NCBI RefSeq assembly: GCF_007828215.1
Contig: NZ_VIUE01000028.1
Coordinates: 1 to 64,000, forward strand
Length of the DNA stretch: 64,000 nt
Direction: 5' to 3'
From: Pseudomonas sp. SJZ074
GTDB lineage: Bacteria > Pseudomonadota > Gammaproteobacteria > Pseudomonadales > Pseudomonadaceae
The notes below the pieces were generated by a model. It was not told where the DNA came from and did not search any database. It was given only the letters and a program-made list of their open reading frames with translations. A program made the translations under genes and the position numbers. This document shows, piece by piece, positions 1 to 7,833 of this stretch (the stretch's first letter is position 1; each line of letters opens with the position of its first letter).

Positions 1-67
1 TAAGCACTCCAGGCATTCAGCTTGCCACTCACCGCTCTCACCATCAGTTTAATCGCAGAGCAAGACA

Positions 68-152
68 CAAGCGGGCTTGCTCGCGAAGGCGATCTCATAG
101 AGACATTGATGTCGACTGATACACCGCTTTCGCGAGCAAGCCCGCTCCCACA
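68..152. repeat. REPIN, GGGCTTGCTCGCGA class
   Basis: Two REP units in inverted orientation, with cores GCGGGCTTGCTCGCGAA and TTCGCGAGCAAGCCCGC, separated by about 40 bases. The left unit lacks the usual TGTGGGA end. It is intergenic. Confidence 0.85.
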
Positions 153-182
153 ATTAACCGCCGTTGACGCTGAGAGCGGCAG

Positions 183-219
183 AAAAGCGGCAGGTAAGCG
201 GAAAGCGGTTGCCGCTTTT
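183..219 (+). terminator. Terminator-like hairpin upstream of flgB
   Basis: Perfect 10 bp arms AAAAGCGGCA and TGCCGCTTTT enclose a 17-base loop. The run of T is only four bases and lies within the arm, so it is at best a weak intrinsic terminator. Confidence 0.4.
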
Positions 220-247
220 CTGGCATTGCCGCCTTGCCGATGCCCGC

Positions 248-272
248 AAAGCCCCGGTTTACGGGCTTTCTC
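248..272 (+). terminator. Terminator-like hairpin just before the flgB promoter
   Basis: Arms AAAGCCC and GGGCTTT with an eight-base loop end five bases before the sigma-54 promoter. The T run is short. The hairpin could insulate the promoter from read-through. Confidence 0.4.
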
Positions 273-276
273 AAAG

Positions 277-292
277 TGGCACGACGCTTGCT
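277..292 (+). promoter_or_regulatory. Sigma-54 promoter of flgBCDE
   Basis: TGGCACGACGCTTGCT matches the -24/-12 consensus (TGGCACG, four bases, TTGCT) at every position. It lies 44 bases before the flgB start. In Pseudomonas the rod and hook genes are transcribed by RpoN with FleQ and FleR, so the position fits. No activator site was identified in the window. Confidence 0.9.
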
Positions 293-335
293 ATATCCAT
301 CGCACGTACATTCTGGTCACCCAAAGGTTTCCGAC

Positions 336-743
336 ATGAGCATCAGCTTCGATAAAGCGCTCGGTATCCACGAACAGGCCCTGAGCTTCCGCGCCCAGCG
401 TGCCGAAGTCCTGGCCAACAACATCGCCAACGCCGATACCCCGAACTACAAGGCCCGGGATCTGGACTTCTCCAAAGTGCTCGCCGAGCAGAACGAGAAG
501 ACCAAGAACGGCTCTTTCGCCCTGAACATGACCAACAGCCGTCATATCGAGGCCGAAGGCCTGGGCAATGGTGACGAGTCGCTGATGTATCGCACGCCGA
601 TGCAACCTTCGATCGACCAGAACACCGTGGACGCTCAACTGGAACAGTCCAACTACGCGGAAAACTCCGTGAACTTCCAGGCCAGCTTCACCCTGCTCAA
701 CAGCAAATTCAAAGGGCTGATCTCGGCCCTGCGCGGAGAATAA
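336..743 (+). CDS. flgB: Flagellar basal-body rod protein FlgB
   Basis: FlgB is a proximal rod subunit of the flagellar basal body and is exported by the flagellar type III system. The 135-residue product has the usual FlgB length. It carries the N-terminal rod/hook signature LANNIANADTPNYKARDLDF near residues 22-41 and a C-terminal helix (SVNFQASFTLLNSKFKGLISALRG). The ATG beginning MSISFDKALG was chosen because upstream in-frame starts would extend the protein back across the sigma-54 promoter. It is the first gene of flgBCDE, with flgC following three bases after its stop. Confidence 0.97.
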   Translation: MSISFDKALGIHEQALSFRAQRAEVLANNIANADTPNYKARDLDFSKVLAEQNEKTKNGSFALNMTNSRHIEAEGLGNGDESLMYRTPMQPSIDQNTVDAQLEQSNYAENSVNFQASFTLLNSKFKGLISALRGE

Positions 744-746
744 GCC

Positions 747-1190
747 ATGTCGATTGCGAGCGTATTCAACATCGCCGGCAGTGCCATGAGTGCCCAGACC
801 ACTCGCCTGAACACTGTCGCCAGTAACATCGCCAACGCCGAGACCGTTTCGTCGAGCATCGACCAGACCTACCGCGCCCGTCACCCGGTGTTCGCCACCA
901 TGTTCCAGGGCGGCCAGGCGAATGGCAGCGGCTCGCTGTTCCAGGAGCAGGACGCGGCCGGGCAGGGCGTGCAGGTGCTTGGCGTCGTCGAGGACCAGAG
1001 CAACCTCGAAGCGCGCTATGAGCCGAACCATCCGGCTGCCGACGCCAAGGGTTATGTCTATTACCCGAACGTCAACGTCGTCGAAGAAATGGCCGACATG
1101 ATTTCCGCCAGTCGTTCGTTCCAGACCAACGCCGAAATGATGAACACCGCCAAAACCATGATGCAGAAGGTCCTGACCCTGGGTCAGTGA
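747..1190 (+). CDS. flgC: Flagellar basal-body rod protein FlgC
   Basis: FlgC is a second proximal rod subunit. The 147-residue protein has the N-terminal motif LNTVASNIANAETVSS near residues 20-35. It ends in the coiled C-terminal helix typical of axial proteins (ASRSFQTNAEMMNTAKTMMQ), which packs with the N-terminal helix in the rod. It starts three bases after flgB and is followed by flgD after 15 bases, so it is co-transcribed and probably translationally coupled to flgB. Confidence 0.97.
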   Translation: MSIASVFNIAGSAMSAQTTRLNTVASNIANAETVSSSIDQTYRARHPVFATMFQGGQANGSGSLFQEQDAAGQGVQVLGVVEDQSNLEARYEPNHPAADAKGYVYYPNVNVVEEMADMISASRSFQTNAEMMNTAKTMMQKVLTLGQ

Positions 1191-1205
1191 TAAGGGGCGA
1201 GTCAC

Positions 1206-1928
1206 ATGAGCGTTACCAACACCACCAGCGGTTTGAGCCTCAACGAGATTCTGGCCAACTCCTCGATCAAGACCAATAACACCTCCGACAGCCTGTCTTC
1301 GATGACAGGGGCTGCGACCGGTAAAAAGGAGCTGGGCAAGGATGCGTTCCTGCAACTGCTCGTTACCCAGCTGAAAAACCAGGACCCGCTGTCGCCACAG
1401 GACAACGGTGAGTTCGTTGCCCAGTTGGCACAATTCAGCAGCCTGGAAGGCATCACCACCCTCAACGATACCGTGAGCGGGCTGGCCAGCAACTACAACT
1501 CGTCCCAGGCCTTGCAGGCCTCGTCGCTGGTAGGGCGTTCGGTCATTGCCCCTGGCGACAAGGCGGTGGTCGACACCTCCAAGAGCCTCAACGGCACGGT
1601 GGTGGTGCCCTCGGCGGTATCGTCCGTCGCGGTCAAGATCGTCGACAAGGACGGCAAGACGGTTCGCACCATCGACCTGGGCAGCCAGAAGGCCGGTAAC
1701 TCTGCCTTTATCTGGGATGGCAAGAACGACGCGGGCACCACGGTCGAGGCGGGTACTTATACCTTCGCGGCTTCGACCACCATCGACGGCAAGGCCACGT
1801 CGCTGATCACCAACCTGCCGGCGACCGTCAGCAGCGTGACGATCAGCCAGACAGGGGGAGAGCTGATGCTCAACCTCGCCGGGCTGGGCAGCATCGCCCT
1901 GTCCAAAGTACAAACTATTGGTATGTAG
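1206..1928 (+). CDS. flgD: Hook-capping protein FlgD
   Basis: FlgD forms the temporary cap under which FlgE hook subunits polymerise and is later discarded. The N-terminal capping motif LGKDAFLQLLVTQLKNQDPL, followed by QFSSLEGI, is clear near residues 43-85. The remainder forms the Ig-like and Tudor-like domain region (IWDGKNDAGTTVEAGTYTF). The protein has 240 residues and no signal peptide, as expected for a flagellar type III substrate. The gene is third in flgBCDE and has a good ribosome-binding site (AAGGGGCGA) upstream. Confidence 0.96.
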   Translation: MSVTNTTSGLSLNEILANSSIKTNNTSDSLSSMTGAATGKKELGKDAFLQLLVTQLKNQDPLSPQDNGEFVAQLAQFSSLEGITTLNDTVSGLASNYNSSQALQASSLVGRSVIAPGDKAVVDTSKSLNGTVVVPSAVSSVAVKIVDKDGKTVRTIDLGSQKAGNSAFIWDGKNDAGTTVEAGTYTFAASTTIDGKATSLITNLPATVSSVTISQTGGELMLNLAGLGSIALSKVQTIGM

Positions 1929-1957
1929 AGCCGACTAACCCGGCAAAGGAGTGGAAT

Positions 1958-3256
1958 ATGTCTTTCAACATCGGCCTTAGCGGTCTCTATGCTGCCAACA
2001 AACAGCTGGACGTCACCGGTAACAACATCGCCAACGTGGCAACCACCGGCTTCAAATCGTCCCGCGCGGAATTCGAAGACGTCTACTCGGCTACCAAGCT
2101 GGGTTCGGGCAGCAAGACCGTTGGTAACGGCGTGCGCCTGTCCAACGTTTCCCAGCAGTTCGGCCAGGGCGACGTCAACAACACCGGTAACGTGCTGGAC
2201 ATGGGTATCCAGGGCCAGGGCTTCTTCGTCCTGAGCAACGACGGTTCCCTGAGCTACACCCGTGCCGGTACGTTCAAGACCGACAAGGCAGGCTATATCA
2301 CCAACAGTGATGGCACTTCGAAGCTGCAAGGCTATGGCGTGGATGCCAACGGAAAGATCCAGAACGGGATCCTGACTGATCTGCGTATCGATACCTCCAA
2401 CCTGCCGCCACAGGCGACCAGCCTGGTCTCATCGACGATCAACCTGAATTCGAAGGCGACGCCGATCACCGCGGCGTTCGATCCGACCGACACGTCCACG
2501 TTTACCAAGCAGTTCACTACCCCGATCTATGACACCCAGGGCAACCAGCATTCCATGGATCAATTCATGGTCAAGACTGCCGGCAACACCTGGAATGTCT
2601 ATACCTTGATCGATGGTCGTAACCTCGATGGCTCCGCGCCGACCACGACCGGTGTGACCGCGCCGGTCCCGTCGACTATGACATTCGATTCGAGCGGCAA
2701 GCTGCTTCAGGTCAGCACGCCTCCGGCGACTATCAATAGCGATCTGGTTTTGACTGGTTGGGTGCCGGGCACCGTGACCAATGGCACATGGACCGCCAAC
2801 GGCGCCGCGAGTGCGCCAACCATCACGATTTCCATGGCTAATACCAGCCAGTTCAACGCCGACACCGCTCGTTCGCTCCCGGTCCAGAACGGTTATGCCA
2901 CCGGCCAGATCACCAACCTGACCATCGACGGCAGCGGCGTATTGCTGGCCAACTTCAGCAACAACCAGACCAAGCCGATCGGTCAACTGGCCCTGGCCAG
3001 CTTCACCAACGAACAAGGCTTGCAACCGGTAGGTGGCACCAGCTGGAAGGAAACCTTTGACTCGGGCATCCCTGCCTACGATGCCCCGACCACCGGTACC
3101 CTGGGTTCGATCGTTTCCAACGCCTTGGAAGAATCCAACGTCAACCTGACCAACGAACTGGTCGAGCTGATCAAGGCTCAGAGCAACTACCAGGCAAACG
3201 CCAAGACCATCTCCACCCAGAGCACCATCATGCAGACCATTATTCAGATGGCTTGA
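1958..3256 (+). CDS. flgE: Flagellar hook protein FlgE
   Basis: FlgE polymerises into the flexible hook. The 432-residue protein begins MSFNIGLSGLYAANKQLDVT and continues with the conserved GNNIANVATTGFKSSRAEF. The middle contains the variable D1/D2 domains rich in T, S, N and G. The C-terminus has the axial motif ALEESNVNLTNELVELIKAQ followed by SNYQANAKTI. A clear AAAGGAG precedes the ATG. It is the last gene of the unit, because two terminators and a convergent nrdA follow directly; flgF and later rod genes are not on the next stretch. Confidence 0.97.
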   Translation: MSFNIGLSGLYAANKQLDVTGNNIANVATTGFKSSRAEFEDVYSATKLGSGSKTVGNGVRLSNVSQQFGQGDVNNTGNVLDMGIQGQGFFVLSNDGSLSYTRAGTFKTDKAGYITNSDGTSKLQGYGVDANGKIQNGILTDLRIDTSNLPPQATSLVSSTINLNSKATPITAAFDPTDTSTFTKQFTTPIYDTQGNQHSMDQFMVKTAGNTWNVYTLIDGRNLDGSAPTTTGVTAPVPSTMTFDSSGKLLQVSTPPATINSDLVLTGWVPGTVTNGTWTANGAASAPTITISMANTSQFNADTARSLPVQNGYATGQITNLTIDGSGVLLANFSNNQTKPIGQLALASFTNEQGLQPVGGTSWKETFDSGIPAYDAPTTGTLGSIVSNALEESNVNLTNELVELIKAQSNYQANAKTISTQSTIMQTIIQMA

Positions 3257-3285
3257 TGCTCGATGGTTGCTTGAATGCTGCACAA

Positions 3286-3314
3286 GGAGCCCCTCACAAG
3301 AGGGGCTTCTTTTT
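3286..3314 (+). terminator. Terminator after flgE
   Basis: Stem AGCCCCT/AGGGGCT with a six-base loop, followed by TCTTTTT. It lies about 30 bases after the flgE stop and is a good intrinsic terminator. Confidence 0.85.
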
Positions 3315-3370
3315 GGGCGGCGATCCGACGATGAGGTTTGTCCCGGCGCTACTTTCCTCCAGACAAAAGA

Positions 3371-3410
3371 AAACCCCCGATAGACCAGCGATCTATCGGG
3401 GGCTTTCTTT
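3371..3410. terminator. Bidirectional terminator between flgE and nrdA
   Basis: A long stem (CCCCCGATAG pairing with CTATCGGGGG) is flanked by an A-rich stretch on the left and CTTTCTTT on the right, so it can terminate both flgE read-through and convergent nrdA transcription. Confidence 0.88.
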
Positions 3411-3445
3411 ATAAGTAGGCGCCTTGCAGCGCCCACCCGCTCAGC

Positions 3446-6337
3446 TTATTGGCAAGCTTCGCAATCCGGCTCGTCGATCGCGCAGGCTTTTGGCACTGGC
3501 GCCGGGCCTGCTGGAGCGGCCAGGACCGAGTCGTCGCCGTGGTTGCCGCCGCTGGACACAGCGTTCAGCTTACCGGTGTTGATGGTCGACTTCTCGGTGC
3601 TGGTGGCGGCCAGGGCACGGAGGTAGTAGGTGGTTTTCAGACCACGGTACCAGGCCATGCGGTAGGTCACGTCCAGCTTCTTGCCCGAGGCGCCGGCGAT
3701 GTACAGGTTCAGCGACTGAGCCTGGTCGATCCACTTCTGGCGACGGCTGGCGGCGTCGACGATCCAACGGGTGTCCACTTCGAACGCGGTCGCGTAGAGC
3801 TCTTTGAGCTCCTGCGGGATGCGCTCGATCTGCTGCACCGAACCGTCGTAGTACTTCAGGTCGTTGATCATGACCGAGTCCCACAGGCCGCGGGCCTTGA
3901 GGTCGCGGACCAGGTACGGGTTGATCACGGTGAATTCGCCCGACAGGTTCGATTTCACGTACAGGTTCTGGTAGGTCGGTTCGATCGACTGCGACACGCC
4001 GGTGATGTTGGCGATGGTGGCGGTCGGTGCGATGGCCATGATGTTGGAGTTGCGGATACCTTTCTGTACACGGGCGCGAACCGGTGCCCAGTCCAGGGAC
4101 TCGGTCAGGTCGACGTCGATGTACTTTTCGCCACGGGACGCGATCAGGATCTGTTGCGAGTCCAGCGGCAGGATGCCCTTGGACCACAGCGAGCCCTGGA
4201 ATGTCTCGTAGGCGCCACGCTCGTCGGCCAGGTCACAGGAGGCCTGGATCGCGTAGTAGCTGACCGCCTCCATGGACTTGTCGGCGAACTCGACCGCAGC
4301 GTCGGAGCCGTACGGGATGTGCTGCAGGTACAGCGCGTCCTGGAAGCCCATGATGCCGAGGCCGACCGGACGGTGCTTGAAGTTGGAGTTCTTCGCCTGT
4401 GGCACCGAGTAGTAGTTGATGTCGATCACGTTGTCGAGCATGCGCACGGCGGTGTTCACGGTGCGTTGCAGCTTGGCGGTGTCCAGCTTGCCGTCGACGA
4501 TGTGGTTCGGCAGGTTGATCGAGCCCAGGTTGCAGACGGCGATCTCGTCCTTGTTGGTGTTCAGGGTGATCTCGGTGCACAGGTTCGAGCTGTGGACCAC
4601 GCCTACGTGTTGCTGCGGGCTGCGCAGGTTGCACGGGTCCTTGAAGGTCAGCCATGGGTGGCCGGTCTCGAACAGCATCGAGAGCATCTTGCGCCACAGG
4701 TCCTTGGCCTGGACGACCTTGAACAGCTTGATCTTGTTGTACTCGGTCAGGGCTTCGTAGTACTCGTAGCGCTCTTCGAAGGCCTTGCCGGTCAGGTCAT
4801 GCAGGTCTGGTACTTCGGATGGCGAGAACAGGGTCCATTTGCCGTCGTCGAAGACGCGCTTCATGAACAGGTCGGGGATCCAGTTGGCGGTGTTCATGTC
4901 GTGGGTACGACGACGATCGTCACCGGTGTTCTTGCGCAGCTCGATGAACTCTTCAATGTCCATGTGCCAGGTTTCCAGGTAGGCACAGACAGCGCCCTTG
5001 CGCTTGCCGCCCTGGTTGACCGCCACAGCAGTGTCGTTGACCACTTTGAGGAACGGTACGACGCCCTGGGATTTACCGTTGGTGCCCTTGATGTACGAGC
5101 CCAGCGCACGAACCGGCGTCCAGTCGTTGCCCAGGCCGCCGGCGAATTTCGACAGCATGGCGTTGTCGTGGATCGCGCCGTAGATGCCCGACAGGTCGTC
5201 CGGCACGGTGGTCAGGTAGCAGCTCGACAACTGTGGACGCAGGGTACCGGCGTTGAACAGGGTCGGGGTCGACGCCATGTAGTCGAAGGATGACAGCAGG
5301 TTGTAGAACTCAATGGCACGGTCTTCTTTCTGCTTCTCTTCGATGGCCAGGCCCATGGCTACGCGCATGAAGAAGATCTGCGGCAGTTCGAAACGGATAC
5401 CGTCCTTGTGGATGAAGTAACGGTCGTACAGGGTTTGCAGACCCAGGTAGGTGAACTGCTGGTCACGCTCGTGGTTGATCGCCTTGCCGAGTTTTTCCAG
5501 GTCAAAAGAGGCCAGGACCGGGTTCAGCAATTCGAATTCGATACCCTTGGCGACATAGGCCGGCAGGGCCTTGGCGTACAGGTCGGCCATTTCGTGGTGG
5601 GTCGCGCTCTCGGCGACTTCCAGGAAGCCCAGGCCTTCGGCACGCAGGGTATCCATCAGCAGGCGGGCGGTGACGAAGGAGTAGTTCGGCTCGCGCTCTA
5701 CCAGGGTCCGCGCGGTCATCACCAGGGCAGTGTTGACGTCCTTGAGCGCGACGCCGTCATAGAGGTTCTTCAGGGTTTCGCGTTGGATCAGGTCGCCATC
5801 GACTTCTTCCAGGCCTTCGCAGGCTTCGGTGACGATGGTGTTCAGGCGGCCCATGTCCAGCGGCGCCAGGCTGCCATCGGCGCGGGCGATGCGGATCGAC
5901 GGGTGGGCCTGGACCGGTGCGTCGGCCGGGTTGCGGGTAGCGCGCTCCTTGGCGCGGGAGTCGCGGTAGATCACGTAGTCACGCGCTACCTTTTGCTCGC
6001 CGGCACGCATCAGGGCCAGTTCGACCTGGTCCTGGATCTCTTCGATGTGGATGGTGCCACCCGACGGCATGCGACGCTTGAAGGTCGCGGTGACCTGTTC
6101 GGTCAGGCGGGCCACGGTGTCGTGGATGCGCGACGAAGCGGCTGCGGTGCCACCTTCAACTGCGAGGAACGCTTTGGTGATGGCGACGGTGATCTTGTCA
6201 TCGGTGTAAGGAACGACAGTGCCGTTACGCTTGATCACGCGCAGTTGACCAGGCGCGGTGGCGGCCAGATCCGGGGTCGAATCGGCGGCCAGCGGCGCGG
6301 TGCCCTGCGGGTTCTCGCGAGTTGTGTCGGTGTGCAT
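3446..6337 (-). CDS. nrdA: Class Ia ribonucleotide reductase, alpha subunit
   Basis: NrdA reduces ribonucleoside diphosphates to deoxynucleotides together with the radical subunit NrdB. The 963-residue product matches the long Pseudomonas type and has two successive ATP-cone domains, about residues 33-120 and 147-240, for allosteric control. Visible active-site elements are the SSCYLTT cysteine, NLCTEIT with the catalytic Asn/Cys/Glu, and CNLGSINL. The C-terminal tail CAIDEPDCEACQ provides the redox-shuttle cysteines. The start MHTDTTRENP follows GGAGACACCC; an upstream in-frame ATG lacks support. nrdB is not next to it within this window. Confidence 0.97.
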   Translation of the reverse strand: MHTDTTRENPQGTAPLAADSTPDLAATAPGQLRVIKRNGTVVPYTDDKITVAITKAFLAVEGGTAAASSRIHDTVARLTEQVTATFKRRMPSGGTIHIEEIQDQVELALMRAGEQKVARDYVIYRDSRAKERATRNPADAPVQAHPSIRIARADGSLAPLDMGRLNTIVTEACEGLEEVDGDLIQRETLKNLYDGVALKDVNTALVMTARTLVEREPNYSFVTARLLMDTLRAEGLGFLEVAESATHHEMADLYAKALPAYVAKGIEFELLNPVLASFDLEKLGKAINHERDQQFTYLGLQTLYDRYFIHKDGIRFELPQIFFMRVAMGLAIEEKQKEDRAIEFYNLLSSFDYMASTPTLFNAGTLRPQLSSCYLTTVPDDLSGIYGAIHDNAMLSKFAGGLGNDWTPVRALGSYIKGTNGKSQGVVPFLKVVNDTAVAVNQGGKRKGAVCAYLETWHMDIEEFIELRKNTGDDRRRTHDMNTANWIPDLFMKRVFDDGKWTLFSPSEVPDLHDLTGKAFEERYEYYEALTEYNKIKLFKVVQAKDLWRKMLSMLFETGHPWLTFKDPCNLRSPQQHVGVVHSSNLCTEITLNTNKDEIAVCNLGSINLPNHIVDGKLDTAKLQRTVNTAVRMLDNVIDINYYSVPQAKNSNFKHRPVGLGIMGFQDALYLQHIPYGSDAAVEFADKSMEAVSYYAIQASCDLADERGAYETFQGSLWSKGILPLDSQQILIASRGEKYIDVDLTESLDWAPVRARVQKGIRNSNIMAIAPTATIANITGVSQSIEPTYQNLYVKSNLSGEFTVINPYLVRDLKARGLWDSVMINDLKYYDGSVQQIERIPQELKELYATAFEVDTRWIVDAASRRQKWIDQAQSLNLYIAGASGKKLDVTYRMAWYRGLKTTYYLRALAATSTEKSTINTGKLNAVSSGGNHGDDSVLAAPAGPAPVPKACAIDEPDCEACQ

Positions 6338-6366
6338 GGGTGTCTCCACGTTCTCTATGTTTGTTT

Positions 6367-6385
6367 GGGCACCATCACGGTGCCC
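6367..6385 (-). promoter_or_regulatory. Leader hairpin upstream of nrdA
   Basis: GGGCACC/GGTGCCC with a five-base loop lies about 30 bases before the nrdA start codon on the nrdA side. No T run follows, so it is more likely an mRNA-leader stem than a terminator. Its function is unknown. Confidence 0.4.
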
Positions 6386-6690
6386 ACCGTTCCGTCCTGA
6401 AGCACTACAACCGACTGGCGCCGGGTATAACAACTTCGGGACAGTAGGAAGCAGGCCCGTGGGGCTGCTTCCATCCGAAGTTCATGGGTTGCGAGCCTGG
6501 CTCGAAACCGGATTTGCAGGGTGGCAACAATGGACTGCAACACCCGTACCGTTTCGGTCGTTTTCGACCCTTGAAACAGTGGCCATCCGCAGGGGCGGTC
6601 TGGTCTTGGGACAACACGCTGTTCAAGTGGAAAGAGGCACGAAAAGCGCTTGAATTCTCAGTCCGACTTGTGGTTGGTTTTTGGCTTAAA

Positions 6691-6706
6691 ACCCTACATG
6701 TAGGGT
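6691..6706. promoter_or_regulatory. NrdR-box-like palindrome upstream of nrdA
   Basis: ACCCTACATGTAGGGT is the core of a perfect 22 bp palindrome. It agrees at 12 of 16 positions with the NrdR box consensus ACACTATATATAGTGT, which controls ribonucleotide reductase genes. A second box at the usual spacing of about 31 bp is not convincing; only a TTGTGG half-site lies to the left. A T8 tract follows on the + strand, so a terminator is the alternative reading. Confidence 0.4.
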
Positions 6707-6764
6707 TTTTTTTGCAGCGGGCTACAAGATAATGCGTTTTGGGGGACGAATGCAACGTACTACC

Positions 6765-6773
6765 TGTGGATAA
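6765..6773 (-). promoter_or_regulatory. DnaA-box match upstream of nrdA
   Basis: TGTGGATAA is the exact complement of the DnaA box TTATCCACA. DnaA regulates nrdAB in Escherichia coli. Here the box is about 430 bases upstream of nrdA, so a role is inferred only. Confidence 0.35.
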
Positions 6774-7030
6774 ACCTGTGCGTAATTTGTGTGCGAAATA
6801 GGGAACTGCGCTGTAGGCCGCGACCTTGCTGGAGCGGGGGTTTTTTCATCGTTTTCGATGCGTCGAAAACAGCCTGCCGGTTTTTGCGGGCGCGGACGTT
6901 ACCACATAAATTCCGCCCGACCGAACGCATTTGTCCGCTTGTTTTCCATCGAGGCGCCGTTTATACAATCGGCTGGTGTGTGGGACAGGGTTATCTTCTT
7001 TTGACATGACAAAAGAGCGAGCGGGCATTT

Positions 7031-7058
7031 GTGGCGAGGGAGCAAGCTCCCTCGCCAC
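7031..7058. repeat. Single REP hairpin, GTGGCGAGGG class
   Basis: Perfect inverted repeat GTGGCGAGGGAGC/GCTCCCTCGCCAC. It is the same family as the hairpins near 10366, 19848, 23543 and 45818, with a different centre. It lies just upstream of the response-regulator gene and will be in its leader if transcription starts to the left. Confidence 0.85.
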
Positions 7059-7110
7059 AGGCGAGTGCGTCGTTCCTTCATTCTATATTCACAGCAACAC
7101 GAGGCCCCAA

Positions 7111-7833
7111 GTGGAACACGAAGCCTGGCAGGTATTGATCGTCGAGGATGACCAGCGTCTGGCCGAGCTGACCCGGGAATACCTGGAAAGCAACGGGCTG
7201 CGTGTCGCCATCGAAGGAGATGGCGCGGTGGCGGCGGCGCGGATCGTCGCCGAGCAGCCAGACCTGGTGATCCTCGACCTGATGCTGCCCGGCGAAGACG
7301 GCCTGAACATCTGCCGCAAGGTCCGCGCGCAGTACGATGGGCCGATCCTGATGCTCACGGCCCGCACCGACGACGCCGACCAGATCCAGGGCCTGGATCT
7401 GGGTGCCGACGATTACGTCTGCAAGCCGGTGCGCCCGCGGGTACTGCTGGCGCGCATCCAGGCGTTGTTGCGGCGCAGCGAGCCGGTGGAGCCGAACCCT
7501 CAGAAGCCGCGGCGCCTGCAATTCGGCCCGCTGGTGGTGGACGACGCCCTGCGCGAGGCCTGGCTTAAGGGCAGCGGGATCGAACTGACCAGCGCCGAGT
7601 TCGACCTCCTGTGGCTGCTGGTGTCCAACGCCGGGCGCATCCTGTCCCGGGAGGAAATCTTCACCGCCTTGCGCGGCATCGGTTATGACGGCCAGGACCG
7701 TTCCATCGACGTGCGCATCTCGCGCATACGGCCCAAGATCGGCGACGACCCGGACCATCCACGGCTGATCAAGACCATCCGCAGCAAAGGCTACCTGTTC
7801 GTGCCTGAAGCCTGTGTAGACCCGGCACCGTGA
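7111..7833 (+). CDS. OmpR-family response regulator, RstA-like
   Basis: A DNA-binding response regulator of 240 residues. The receiver domain occupies about residues 5-115, with the phospho-acceptor Asp near residue 56 in LVILDLMLPGEDG and the conserved Lys in DDYVCKPVRP. A winged-helix OmpR/PhoB output domain follows (ELTSAEFDLLWLLVSNAG ... DVRISRIRPKIGDDP). The GTG beginning MEHEAWQVLIVEDD was chosen because it follows a GAGG and places the receiver domain at the N-terminus; earlier starts would run through the REP hairpin. It overlaps its partner kinase by four bases. The pair occupies the place next to nrdA where Pseudomonas carries an RstAB-like system. The signal is unknown. Confidence 0.92.
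   Translation: MEHEAWQVLIVEDDQRLAELTREYLESNGLRVAIEGDGAVAAARIVAEQPDLVILDLMLPGEDGLNICRKVRAQYDGPILMLTARTDDADQIQGLDLGADDYVCKPVRPRVLLARIQALLRRSEPVEPNPQKPRRLQFGPLVVDDALREAWLKGSGIELTSAEFDLLWLLVSNAGRILSREEIFTALRGIGYDGQDRSIDVRISRIRPKIGDDPDHPRLIKTIRSKGYLFVPEACVDPAP

Larger units (their letters stand above)
1..276. other. Gene-free leader before the flagellar operon
   Basis: No convincing coding region is seen here. The stretch holds one REPIN-like inverted repeat and two terminator-like hairpins, all listed separately, and then the sigma-54 promoter of flgB. The hairpins probably stop transcription from whatever lies upstream of the window, leaving flgB under its own promoter. Confidence 0.6.
6338..7030. 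other. Long divergent intergenic region, nrdA to two-component operon
   Basis: Nearly 700 bases carry no convincing gene. The region holds the nrdA leader hairpin, a long perfect palindrome around 6688-6709, a DnaA-box match at 6765-6773 and, beyond it, a REP hairpin. It must contain the promoters for nrdA (leftward) and for the RstA-like regulator (rightward). Several small open frames are seen, but their composition is unlike the neighbouring genes. Confidence 0.55.

Noticed and set aside
68..152. Possible CRISPR-like spaced repeats from the many short palindromes
   Set aside because: The copies are scattered over tens of kilobases, in inverted pairs, with no regular spacing and no cas genes; they are REP elements.
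291..1913. Minus-strand open frame of 540 codons opposite flgBCD
   Set aside because: It covers three well-known flagellar genes and has no recognisable domain.
3449..5293. Long + strand open frame of 614 codons opposite nrdA
   Set aside because: It is the complement of a certain gene. High G+C with third-position bias leaves the antisense frame open; the translation is rich in Val, Gly, Arg and His without any domain.
6405..6755. A 116-codon minus-strand frame between nrdA and its upstream neighbour
   Set aside because: Composition (many Cys, Pro, Ser, Lys) is unlike real genes here, and it spans the NrdR-like palindrome and the probable nrdA leader.
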